Source: Limnobaculum zhutongyuii (GTDB taxonomy: Bacteria > Pseudomonadota > Gammaproteobacteria > Enterobacterales > Enterobacteriaceae). Taken from it: a DNA stretch of 64,000 nucleotides. Of this stretch, positions 10,952 to 21,500 are shown in pieces; the stretch's first letter is position 1, and each line of letters opens with the position of its first letter. The stretch is taken from positions 62,001-126,000 of the forward strand of contig NZ_CP034752.1 in assembly GCF_004295645.1 (NCBI RefSeq), read 5' to 3'. The translations under genes and the position numbers were made by a program. Below the pieces are notes generated by a model. It was given only the letters and a program-made list of their open reading frames with translations. It was not told the origin of the DNA and searched no databases.

Positions 10952-11806
10952 ATGGCCTTAAATCTTCAGTTCAACCAATAGAGCCTGGTACTCAAGCATT
11001 CGCATGCTTGAGTTTCAATTAGATATGGTTACACATCACGTTTCTCTATTTTTAGTTAAATTCTCTAAATATTTCATTAAGTTGAAATTTAATTCTGTTT
11101 TGTGTTTTTGTAATATTCTATGATTGTGTGTGTTTTGTGGGAGTGGTAGTGGTTAATCATTCTGAGTGAAATTATCGGATATCACCTATTTCCATTCAGA
11201 GATTTGGTGGATTTCAATGGAATAAAGTGTTTTGTTATCTTTTCCCTTTGAAAAGATATGAGTGTTTTCATTCGTTGTTAAACATCGATAGCGTATGTTA
11301 ATCAACGTCAATTCGATTAAATAGCGTCGCTACACTCATTTTTATTATCTAATTTTATGTATTTAAAGGTTTTTTATGGAAGCCTGTCTTTTCTGTTATA
11401 TATAATCTGTTTTTCTATGTTTTTTTGACTTTATCAAGTTTAAAGTATAAAAAAATTATTTTTTCATTTTAATTGTGTTGGTTATTTTATTTTAAATAAC
11501 TTGTTTGATTTGTATTTATTTTAATTTCTATGATTATTTTTTATAATTTATTTTATATTAAATTATTTTTATTAACTACCTGTTGAATTTTATTTATATG
11601 AAATTTAAAGTAATTTTTTATTTCTTTATATCAATAACAACATTTTACTTGGTGTTATTGAGTGGCATTTCCTTTAGGTTTTAAGTTAGTATATCAACCT
11701 TTTTATTATGTGGATTTTATAACATTTTTTTAAATTATTTAGATTATGCATTCGCGTAATCATGCGATTTTCTGGGAATGAATAGGAATAAAGGAGCTAT
11801 TCTCAT
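10952..11806. other. Very AT-rich gene-free region upstream of the BapA-type adhesin
   Basis: About 850 bases hold no supported gene. The stretch from about 11380 to 11760 is strikingly AT-rich, dominated by T runs and ATTTTATT-like motifs, unlike the balanced composition of the flanking adhesin genes. It ends with the ribosome-binding site AAGGAG at 11791. I infer a long regulatory region, possibly bound by H-NS-type silencers. No promoter could be fixed with confidence. Confidence 0.6.
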
Positions 11807-14800
11807 ATGAATAATAATGTCAGCTTATTGGTTAATTCAGGAAGTAGTACCTCGCAGGTAATGTCTGTTAATGCCGGAAGACCTATCAAAATCAAAATTC
11901 AGCCGGGTTGTAAATATCTGCTAAAAAATAAAACTGATAACTATGCCCCAGAAAACGTGACTCTTCAGCGTAACGGTGATGATCTGTATGTCATTTTAGA
12001 AGGTGATTCTACCCCCGCTATCGTTATCCAGGACTATTATGTTTCCGGTAATAATGAACCAATATTAGGTATGGCCGAGGATGGTCAACTTTATGCCTAT
12101 ATGGTAACAAATGGTTCTTCATTAGGTGAAGGTTATCAGTTTGAAAATGGTGCTCTGGCATCAGCGGCGCTTGGTGGCAGGCCTTTAGGTGATGGTGCGT
12201 ATTTATTTAATGATACGGATCACGATCATGATTTACTGGCGCTGTGGCCCTGGTTTCTGGGAGTAGCCGCACTGGGAGCATTGGCGGCCGTTGTCTTTAA
12301 TAAAGATGATGACAGTAGTAGCCCTGCACCTGCGCCACTACCCGCTTCCGTACCTGGTCTTAGTGGAGTAATGGATGCGACAGGTTCTATTACTGGCCCT
12401 ATTGCCTATGGTTCTTCAACCGATGAACAGAAGCCGTTGATTTATGGTACTGGTGATGCGGGTAACACTATTACCATTTATGACAATGGAAACGTTATTG
12501 GTAGTACCACTGTGGGTGCCGATGGTAACTGGAGTTTTAAGCCTGCAGCGGCATTAGGCGAAGGCGATCATGCCATTACCATTACTCAGACAAACTCTTC
12601 TGGTTCAACCAGCGCCTCATCTGATGATTTTTGGTTTACCATTGATATCACTGCACCACAAAGACCACTGTTTAACGATATTATTGATGATGTTGGTTCT
12701 ATTCAGGGACCGATTACCAACGGCGCTGTTATTGATGATGCCCGCCCGGAAATTACAGGCTCAGGGGAAGCCGGTAATACTATTACCGTTTTTGTTGATG
12801 GTAAGGAGTTCGGTACAACTATTGTCGACAGTGAAGGTCACTGGAGTTTTACCCCCGCTTCAGATTTCACCGATGGTCATCATCAGATAACAGTAACCGA
12901 AACGGATAAAGCCGGTAATACCAGTCCAGTCTCACCAACATTTGACTTTACGGTCGATACGATAGCGCCTGCGATACCAACAATTGAATCAGCAATCGAT
13001 GATGTGGGCACTATTCAGGGGCGATTAAGTCATGGTGGCGCAACCGATGACCCGACACCAACCCTGATAGGTAAAGCCGAGATAAATAGTATCGTTAAGG
13101 TATACGACGGTTCGGTGTTGTTAGGTTCTGCAGTTGCCAATGGGATAACGGGTGAATGGGTCTTCACACCGGCGAAGCCAATTTCAGAAGGTGAGCACCG
13201 CTTCCATGTGACCGCAACCGATAAGGCAGGCAATACCAGCCAGCCATCCTTAGATTTCGTCCTGACCACTGACTACACTCCACCAGATCGCAGCAAGTTG
13301 GCTATTACCGGTGTGGAAGATCAGGAAGGTGCTACCGTTGGTAATGTTATCAATAATGGTATGACGGATGATGCTCGCCCCATCATTAGTGGTACCGGTA
13401 CTGCCGGCGACACTATCGTCGTGTATGTAAAAGATGCCACGGGCAGTCATGAAATTGGCCAAGCTCTGGTTGATAAAGATGGCAAGTGGAACCTACAACC
13501 GGCCACCCCATTACTGCCGGGTAATAATCAATTTACTGCAATAGAAAGCGATCCTGTAGGTAATGCCACTACGCCAAGCGATCCATACAGCGTTAATCTG
13601 GACATCGTTAAGCCAGTTGAACCGGTCATTGTTAACATTGTGGATAAGGTAGGGCCAATTACCGGAGCACTGCAAAAAGGTGCTATTACCGATGATAACC
13701 AACCAACTATCACCGGTACGGCCAGAGCCGGTTATACCGTTCATGTTTACGATGGTGTATCCCTGTTGGGTTCAGTGGTCGCGGATAGCAAAGGCGTCTG
13801 GCATTTAATGCCAGAAAAAGCGCTGGCTGACGGCAAGCACAATATCACGGCTACTGCGACCAGCCCTGAGGGTGACGTCAGTAAACACACCGGTGTGTTT
13901 ACTTTTGAAGTGGATACCAAGGTACCCGCAGCACCAGAAAGTTTGGTCATCAATGATAATACGGGCCAGGAGCAAGGGCCATTAAACGATGGCGACACCA
14001 CTGATAATAACACGCCTGCCATTAGTGGAAATACCGAGCCCGGTAGTACGGTTGTTATTTATGATAACGGTGAAAAGATCGGTGAAGTGACGGCCGATCC
14101 GGAAGGAAACTGGATATTTGTTCCAGATGCTCCTCTGGCTGATGGTGAACATGATATTAGCGTTACGATAAGGGATGAAGCCGGAAATACCAATACGGAC
14201 GGTCCGGAAATATCGATTATTATTGATACCAGTAAGGTTCTGGTCAGCATTACTACCTTAATCGATGATGTTGGTTCTGTTACCGGTAGTATCAAACCTC
14301 AGGGGACAACGGATGACGTACGTCCTGAAGTGATAGGCCAGGGTAAAGTCGGTAACCTGATTAAGGTTTATGATGGTAAAACGCTGATAGGCACAACAAC
14401 GGTTAAAGCCGATGGAACCTGGAGTCTCACTCCGACAAAAGATTTAAGCGAAGGTAAGCACAGCATTACCGCAACGGCCACTGACCTGAGCGGAAACCTC
14501 AGCAATCCAACCGCAGCATTTGAATTCACGATAGATATTTCAGCTCCGGCGATACCAGTTATTCAATCAGCAAAAGATGACGTGGGTTCAATTCAGGGTG
14601 CGTTAAGCAGCGGTAGTATGACGGATGACTCTACCCCAACCCTGATTGGTAAAGCAGAAAAAGGCAGTATTGTCATCGTATATGACGGCATTATTCTGTT
14701 GGGTTCGGTGGTAGCAGATAGCGTAACTGGAGAGTGGAGTCTCACTCCGGCTACGCCCATTTCAGAAGGTGAACACAAGTTTCACGCTACCGCGACTGAT

Positions 14801-16105
14801 GCAGCAGGCAATATCAGTAAACCATCAGCAGACTTTATTTTAACCACCGATTACACCGCGCCAGATATTAGCAAACTGGTAATTACCGGTGTGGACGATC
14901 GGGTTGGCGATATTACCGGTAATGTTGAGAATGGCGGCTTAACCGATGACACCCGTCCAGTTATCAATGGTACCGGTACTGCTGGTGATACCATTGTGGT
15001 GTATACGAAGGATGCATCCGGTCGCCATGAAATTGGCAGCACAACAGTAGATGCCAACGGTAAATGGAGCCTGATACCAACGTCCCCATTATTGCCGGGG
15101 CAAAACCAGTTTACCGCCATGGAAATGGATTCGGTGGGGAATACTACCGATCTTAGTGCGCCTTACAGCATTAAACTGGATGTTAATAAATTGCCGGTTC
15201 CGGTTATTGTTAACCTACTGGATGATGTCGGCCCAATCACTGGACCGCTGGAAAAAGGCGATGTCACTGATGATAATCGACCAACCATCGTCGGTACGGC
15301 CGAAGCGGGTTACACCATTCATGTATACGATGGCATCACCTTATTAGGAACAGTAGTAGCCGATAGCTACGGTGTGTGGATATTGACTCCGGCGACGGCT
15401 CTGGTTGATGGTAAACACAATATCACCGCCACGGCGACCAGTCCGACAGGTCAGGTTAGCCAACCAACCGGCGCTTTCAATTTTGAAGTGGATACTAAGG
15501 CGCCAAATGCAGTAGACCCTCTGACTATCAAAGACAATGTAGGGGAGCACACCGGGACACTGATTAACGGTGATACCACGGATGACAATACGCCAACCTT
15601 TGAAGGTAAGGCCGAAGCGAATAGCACCATCACCATTTATGATAATGGCAATGTGATTGGTTCGACCACGGCAGATGCGGACGGTAAGTGGTCGTTTACG
15701 CCAAATGATGCATTGACCGATGGTGATTATGCTTTCAGCACCACAGTGACCGATGCCGCAGGCAATACCAGTGCCGCAAGTCCGGATGTGCATATCATTA
15801 TTGATTCCAGCGCTGTTGTGGTGAGTATCTCTAAACTGGTGGATAACGTAGGCAGCATCACGGGCAATATTACCCCTACTGGCGTGACAGACGATACCCG
15901 TCCGGAAATTATTGGTGAAGGTAAATCAGGCAGTGTAATCAAGGTGTATGACAACGTTAATACGCTGCTGGGTTCTACCACCGTTAAATCTGATGGAAGC
16001 TGGAGTTTTACCCCAACCTCTGATTTAAGCGAAGGTTCCCATAGTATTACTGCGATTGCTACTGACAAAGTAGGCAATGTCAGTCAACCAACATCAGCGT
16101 TTTAA
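11807..16105 (+). CDS. N-terminal part of the second adhesin: BapA prefix and 12 Ig-like domains
   Basis: The ATG has a strong AAGGAG ten bases upstream (11791-11796). Residues 1 to ~130 are the BapA-type prefix (VSLLVNSG...KIKIQPGCKYLLKN...DLYVILEGD), a small beta domain found at the N-terminus of biofilm-associated BapA proteins and thought to help hold the adhesin at the cell surface. A hydrophobic stretch LWPWFLGVAALGALAAVVF (about 146-164) and an acidic/Ser/Pro linker follow, then 12 Ig-like domains in cyclic type order. The frame ends at TAA in a type B domain (QPTSAF), but the same frame continues past the stop with normal Ig-like sequence (FSVDTTAPAIPTIES). Without a C-terminal secretion signal this product is unlikely to be exported. 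Confidence 0.85.
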   Translation: MNNNVSLLVNSGSSTSQVMSVNAGRPIKIKIQPGCKYLLKNKTDNYAPENVTLQRNGDDLYVILEGDSTPAIVIQDYYVSGNNEPILGMAEDGQLYAYMVTNGSSLGEGYQFENGALASAALGGRPLGDGAYLFNDTDHDHDLLALWPWFLGVAALGALAAVVFNKDDDSSSPAPAPLPASVPGLSGVMDATGSITGPIAYGSSTDEQKPLIYGTGDAGNTITIYDNGNVIGSTTVGADGNWSFKPAAALGEGDHAITITQTNSSGSTSASSDDFWFTIDITAPQRPLFNDIIDDVGSIQGPITNGAVIDDARPEITGSGEAGNTITVFVDGKEFGTTIVDSEGHWSFTPASDFTDGHHQITVTETDKAGNTSPVSPTFDFTVDTIAPAIPTIESAIDDVGTIQGRLSHGGATDDPTPTLIGKAEINSIVKVYDGSVLLGSAVANGITGEWVFTPAKPISEGEHRFHVTATDKAGNTSQPSLDFVLTTDYTPPDRSKLAITGVEDQEGATVGNVINNGMTDDARPIISGTGTAGDTIVVYVKDATGSHEIGQALVDKDGKWNLQPATPLLPGNNQFTAIESDPVGNATTPSDPYSVNLDIVKPVEPVIVNIVDKVGPITGALQKGAITDDNQPTITGTARAGYTVHVYDGVSLLGSVVADSKGVWHLMPEKALADGKHNITATATSPEGDVSKHTGVFTFEVDTKVPAAPESLVINDNTGQEQGPLNDGDTTDNNTPAISGNTEPGSTVVIYDNGEKIGEVTADPEGNWIFVPDAPLADGEHDISVTIRDEAGNTNTDGPEISIIIDTSKVLVSITTLIDDVGSVTGSIKPQGTTDDVRPEVIGQGKVGNLIKVYDGKTLIGTTTVKADGTWSLTPTKDLSEGKHSITATATDLSGNLSNPTAAFEFTIDISAPAIPVIQSAKDDVGSIQGALSSGSMTDDSTPTLIGKAEKGSIVIVYDGIILLGSVVADSVTGEWSLTPATPISEGEHKFHATATDAAGNISKPSADFILTTDYTAPDISKLVITGVDDRVGDITGNVENGGLTDDTRPVINGTGTAGDTIVVYTKDASGRHEIGSTTVDANGKWSLIPTSPLLPGQNQFTAMEMDSVGNTTDLSAPYSIKLDVNKLPVPVIVNLLDDVGPITGPLEKGDVTDDNRPTIVGTAEAGYTIHVYDGITLLGTVVADSYGVWILTPATALVDGKHNITATATSPTGQVSQPTGAFNFEVDTKAPNAVDPLTIKDNVGEHTGTLINGDTTDDNTPTFEGKAEANSTITIYDNGNVIGSTTADADGKWSFTPNDALTDGDYAFSTTVTDAAGNTSAASPDVHIIIDSSAVVVSISKLVDNVGSITGNITPTGVTDDTRPEIIGEGKSGSVIKVYDNVNTLLGSTTVKSDGSWSFTPTSDLSEGSHSITAIATDKVGNVSQPTSAF

Positions 16106-18349
16106 TTCTCAGTAGATACCACTGCGCCAGCTATTCCAACCATTGAATCAGCACAAGATGATGTGGGCGCAATACAAGGCACATTATTTAACGGCGGCAT
16201 GACCGATGATCCAACGCCAACGCTGTTGGGCAAGGCCGAAAACAGTAGCATTGTGAAGGTGTATGACGGAAGTATTCTGTTAGGTTCTACGGTTGCCAAT
16301 AGTTTGACTGGGGAATGGCACTTCACGCCAGCAACACCGATCTCTGAGGGTGCACACCAATTCCATGTTAATGCTGTTGATGCAGCAGGCAATACCAGTA
16401 AGCCATCCGCAAACTTTATTTTAACCATCGACTACACCGCTCCGGATATTAGCAAACTGGCTATTACCGATATTGACGATCAGGTAGGGCTGAAAACGGG
16501 TAACGTACTGCCAGGAGAGACTACCGATGATACGCGCCCAACCATTAATGGTACCGGCACTAAAGACGATACAGTCATTGTGTTTACTACCGACAGCTCC
16601 GGTAAACATGAGATTGGTCGCGCCACAGTAGATGCCAACGGTAAATGGCATCTGAAGCCGGTATCACCATTACTTCCGGGCAAGAACGATTTTACTGCCA
16701 TAGAAGTTGACCCTGTGGGTAATCAAGCTGGCCCAAGTGCGGAATATCGCATTTTAATTAACACTCAACCGCCAGAACCACCGGTGATTGAGCGGGTGGA
16801 AGATAACGTCAACAATATCGACGGTATGGTTATTGCCCTGCAAAAATCTGATGTTACTGATGACAATACGCCAACTGTTATTGGTACGGCAGTAGCAAAT
16901 GGTATCGTGACTATTTTTAACCAGGATGTGGCGATTGGTTCGGTAAAAGCAGACGCTGACGGTAAGTGGACTTTCACTCCATCACCCGCTTTGGTCGATG
17001 GTAAATATGAGATTCGCGTCAGCGTTATCGACACTATCGGTAGAATCAGTGAAAAGACTGGGCCGTTTGATTTTACCGTCGATACGACCGCGCCAGCCAA
17101 AGCTACCGATCTGGTCATTATTGATAATGAAGGCGACTGGACTGGCGCGTTGAGCCGTGGTGATACCACGGATGACAGCACACCAACCTTTACCGGTAAG
17201 GCTGAAGCCAATGGCACTGTTACCATCTACAACGGTAATTCGGTGGTGGGTAAAACTGATGCGAACAGCAACGGTGACTGGACGTTTACCCCAAGTACCG
17301 CACTGGCTGATGGTGACTATACCTTTACCATTACAGTGACTGACAAAGCTGGCAACACCGGTGTAGCAACAGATAAGTTTGATCTGACTATTGATACCTC
17401 CAAAGTGACGGTGAAAATTGTCAAACTGCTGGATGATGTGGGTGATATCACCGGTGCGATTACTCCGAATATCGGGGTGACCGACGATACGCGCCCGGAA
17501 GTGATCGGTGAGGGTAAAACTGGCAGTGTCATCAAAGTGTATGACGGTGAAAATCTGCTGGGTTCTACCTCGGTGAAAGCTGATGGTAGTTGGAACTTTA
17601 CGCCATCTTCCGATCTGGGGCAGGGTAGCCACAGCATCACGGCGACGGCCACCGACAAAACGGGAAATACCAGTCCAAAGACCTCGCCGTTTGTGTTTGA
17701 AATTGATTCGGTGAAACCCTCCGTGCCAACCATTGATTCAGCGATTGATGACGTGGGTGTTATTCAGGGTACGTTGAATAATAACAGCTGGACCGATGAC
17801 CCAACGCCAACCCTGATGGGTAAAGCTGAGAAAGGCAGCGTTGTGAAGGTGTATGACGGTGAAGCCCTTTTGGGCTCGGTGACTGCAAACAGCACCACCG
17901 GTGAATGGAGTTTCACCCCAGTATCCGGCTTATCGGAAGGGGAACACAAGTTCCACGTGACGGCAACGGATAAAGCGGGCAACGTCAGTGATAAGTCTGC
18001 TGATTTCATTTTGACTATGGATTTTACGGCACCGTCATTCGATGCTTTATCTATCGCCGGTGTGAATGATCAGGTGGGAGTATTAACCGGTAACGTTGCC
18101 TCTGGCGGCGAAACTGATGATACCCGTCCAACCATCAGTGGAACCGGTACGGTTGGCGATACTATTACTGTTTACACCAAGGATAGCTCCGGTAATCACA
18201 TTATAGGCACCGCGAAAGTTATTGCTGATGGTACCTGGAGCCTGAGACCGGCTTCGCCGTTATTACCGGTGAGAATAAGTTTACGGCAAAAGAGATGGAT
18301 TTGGTGGGCAATACGGTGGGGCCATGTGAGGAGTATAGCATTACCCTGA
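16106..18349 (+). CDS. Second adhesin fragment 2: Ig-like domains after the first stop
   Basis: This is in the same frame as the preceding fragment, directly after its TAA; the first possible start (GTG at 16163) has no good ribosome-binding site. It encodes seven Ig-like domains in order C, D, E, A, B, C, D. The last is cut short: after SPLLP the frame gives nonsense (VRISLRQKRWIWW) and stops at 18349, whereas shifting one base restores GENKFTAKEMD. That places a 1-base deletion in a G run at about 18268. It is very probably untranslated, or produces a short dead product. Confidence 0.7.
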   Translation, partial: FSVDTTAPAIPTIESAQDDVGAIQGTLFNGGMTDDPTPTLLGKAENSSIVKVYDGSILLGSTVANSLTGEWHFTPATPISEGAHQFHVNAVDAAGNTSKPSANFILTIDYTAPDISKLAITDIDDQVGLKTGNVLPGETTDDTRPTINGTGTKDDTVIVFTTDSSGKHEIGRATVDANGKWHLKPVSPLLPGKNDFTAIEVDPVGNQAGPSAEYRILINTQPPEPPVIERVEDNVNNIDGMVIALQKSDVTDDNTPTVIGTAVANGIVTIFNQDVAIGSVKADADGKWTFTPSPALVDGKYEIRVSVIDTIGRISEKTGPFDFTVDTTAPAKATDLVIIDNEGDWTGALSRGDTTDDSTPTFTGKAEANGTVTIYNGNSVVGKTDANSNGDWTFTPSTALADGDYTFTITVTDKAGNTGVATDKFDLTIDTSKVTVKIVKLLDDVGDITGAITPNIGVTDDTRPEVIGEGKTGSVIKVYDGENLLGSTSVKADGSWNFTPSSDLGQGSHSITATATDKTGNTSPKTSPFVFEIDSVKPSVPTIDSAIDDVGVIQGTLNNNSWTDDPTPTLMGKAEKGSVVKVYDGEALLGSVTANSTTGEWSFTPVSGLSEGEHKFHVTATDKAGNVSDKSADFILTMDFTAPSFDALSIAGVNDQVGVLTGNVASGGETDDTRPTISGTGTVGDTITVYTKDSSGNHIIGTAKVIADGTWSLRPASPLLPVRISLRQKRWIWWAIRWGHVRSIALP

Positions 18350-18585
18350 ACGTGGTACCGCCAGCCCCACCGGTGATTGAGCGGGTAGAAGACAATGTCG
18401 GTAACCCGAATAATGCCGTAGTCGCCCTGCAAAAAGACGATGTAACCAATGACAACACGCCAACCATTATTGGTACGGCGGTAGCCAACGGTATCGTTAT
18501 TATTTTCAATAATGACGTGGCGATCGGTTCAACAAAAGTCAGTGCAGACAATAAGTGGAGCTTTACGCCTTCACCCGTGGTGATA
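18271..18585 (+). pseudogene. Second adhesin fragment 3: part of D and E domains between frameshift and deletion
   Basis: In frame 1 the Ig-like sequence resumes after the 18268 frameshift (ENKFTAKEMDLVGNTVGPCEEY), runs through the first two thirds of a type E domain and ends at KWSFTPSP. The next bases, cccgtggtgatacc, correspond to a position 169 bases further on in the intact copy (16988-17156 equivalent). The rest of the type E domain and the start of the following type A domain are therefore missing, and the frame changes again. The junction has only two or three bases of microhomology (ccg). Confidence 0.75.
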
Positions 18586-21500
18586 CCACGGATGACAGCA
18601 CACCAACCTTTACCGGTAAGGCAGAGGCCAACGGTACCGTCACCATCTATAACGGTAATACCCTTGTGGGCAAAACCGAGGTCAACAGCGGTGGTGACTG
18701 GACATTTACCCCAAGTACCGCACTGGCCGATGGCGATTATGAATTTATCATCAAAGTGACTGACAAAGCGGGTAACACGGGTGCAGCGACAGATCAGTTT
18801 AATCTGACCATTGATACTACTAAAGTAACAGTGAAAATAGTCAAACTGCTGGATGATGTGGGTGATATTACCGGCCCGATTACTCCAACCACTGGGGTTA
18901 CTGACGATACGCGTCCGGAAGTGGTCGGTGAGGGTAAAACTGGCAGCGTCATCAAAGTGTATGACGGTGAAAATCTGCTGGGTTCTACCACGGTGAAAGC
19001 CGATGGCAGTTGGAGTTTTACACCATCCTCAGATCTGGGTCAGGGTAGCCATAGTATTACCGCCACGGCGACGGATAAGGCAGGTAATACCAGCCCTAAG
19101 ACGACGCCATTTGTGTTTGAAATCGATACGGTGAAGCCATCCGTACCAACCATTGATTCAGCGATTGATGACGTGGGTGATATTCAGGGCACGTTGAATA
19201 ACAACAGCTGGACTGACGATCCAACACCAACGCTGGTGGGTAAAGCCGAGAAAGGCAGTATCGTGAAGGTGTATGACGGTGAAGCCTTCCTGGGCTCGGT
19301 GACTGCAAACAGCAGCACCGGCGAATGGAGTTTTACGCCGGTTTCAGGGTTACCGGAAGGGGAACACAAGTTCCACGTGACGGCAACGGATAAAGCGGGT
19401 AACACCAGTGATAAATCGGCCGATTTTACCCTGACTATGGACTATACCCCACCGCCATTTGATGCTTTATCGATCACTGGTGTGGACGATCGGGTAGGCG
19501 CATTAACCGGTAATGTTATCTCCGGCGGCGAAACTGATGATACCCGTCCAACCATCAGCGGTACCGGTACTGCTGGTGACACTATTACCGTCTACACCAA
19601 GGACAGCTCCGGGAATCACACTATTGGTACCGCCAAAGTTATTGCTGACGGAACCTGGAGCTTGAAACCAGCCTCTCCATTACTACCGGGTAAAAACGAG
19701 TTCACGGCAGAAGAAAGCGATCCGGTGGGTAACAAAGTTGGCCCATGTAAAGAATACATCGTTACGTTAAACGTGGCTCCGCCAGCACCACCGGTAATTG
19801 AACGGGTGGAAGATAACGTCGGTAACCCGAATGATGCCGTAGTCGCCCTGCAAAAAGACGAGGTGACCAATGACAACACGCCAACCATTATTGGTACCGC
19901 AGTAGCCAACGGCATCGTTACTATTTTCAGTAACGATGTGGCAATTGGCACGGCAAAAGTGAGCGCAGATAACAAGTGGAGCTTTACCCCATCACCTGCG
20001 TTAATCGACGGTAAGTATGAGATCCGCGCCAGCGTTACCGACACTATCGGCAGAGCCAGTGAAAAAACCGGTCCGTTTGGCTTTACTGTCGATACCACTG
20101 CACCAGGTAAGGCCACCGATTTGGTGGTTATCGATAATGAAGGCGACTGGACTGGCATTCTGACCAGCGGTGATATCACCGATGACAGCACGCCAACCTT
20201 TACCGGCAAGGCGGAAGCGAATAGTACCGTGACAATCTACAACGGTAATACCGTGGTGGGTAAGGCCGATGTAAATGGCAGCGGTGACTGGACATTTACC
20301 CCAAGTACCGCACTGATTGATGGTGATTATAAATTTACCATTACGGTGACCGATAAAGCGGGTAACACGGGTGCAGCGACAGACCAGTTTGATCTGACCA
20401 TTGATACCTCCAAAGTAACGGTGAAAATTGTCAAACTGCTGGATGATATAGGTGATATTACCGGCCCTATCACCCCGGGAACCGGCGTGACTGATGATAC
20501 CCGTCCGGAAATCATTGGCGAGGGTAAAACTGGCAGCATCATAAAAGTGTATGACGGTGAAAATCTGCTGGGTTCCACAACAGTGAAAGCTGATGGAAGC
20601 TGGACTTTTACACCTACAGTAGATATGGGCCAGGGTACCCACAGCATCACCGCTACAGCTACCGATCTGGCGGGGAATACCAGCCCTAAGACTTCACCAT
20701 TCATTTTCGAGATTGATACGCTGAAACCGTCGATGCCAACCATTGATTCAGCGGTTGATGATGTGGGTGATATTCAGGGCCCACTAGCCAATAACGGCTG
20801 GACCGATGACCCAACTCCAACCTTGATTGGTAAAGCCGAGAAAGGTAGCACGGTGAAAGTGTATGACGGCGATGCTCTGCTGGGTACCGTTGTGGCAAAC
20901 AGTACTACTGGTGCATGGAGCTTTACTCCGGCCTCAGGTTTACCGGAAGGGGAACACAAGTTCCACGTGACGGCAACGGATAAAGCAGGCAACGTCAGCT
21001 CTCCATCAACAGACTTCATTTTGACTTTGGACTTCACACCTCCACCATTTGATATGTTGGCGATCACTGGTGTAGACGATCGGGTCGGTATTATTACGGG
21101 GAACGTCAAATCAGGTGGAATTACCGACGATAGTCGCCCAACCATCAGTGGTACCGGTACTGCTGGTGACACTATTACTGTGTACACCACTGACAGCACC
21201 AATAATCATGTGATTGGTACTGCGAAAGTGGATGACAACGGTCAATGGAGCCTGCGACCAGCAGTGGCATTGATTCAGGGCGAAAACAAGTTCACCGCAG
21301 TAGAAACCGATCCGGTGGGCAATTCAACTGAACCTTGTGCACCGTACACTATTACCTTAGACACCTTTATATCAGACGCAAAAGTTACTATTACTGCGAT
21401 CACTGAAGACCGTGGTAGCTCAAGCACTGACTTTATCACCAATGATAATACGTTGTTGATTAGCGGTACGCTGGATAAAGCACTGAAATCTGATGAGACA

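Noticed and set aside
18260..18600. Programmed ribosomal frameshifting in the second adhesin
   Set aside because: No slippery heptamer or stimulatory structure is evident, and the second shift is accompanied by a 169-base loss relative to the paralogous unit. Decay explains it better.
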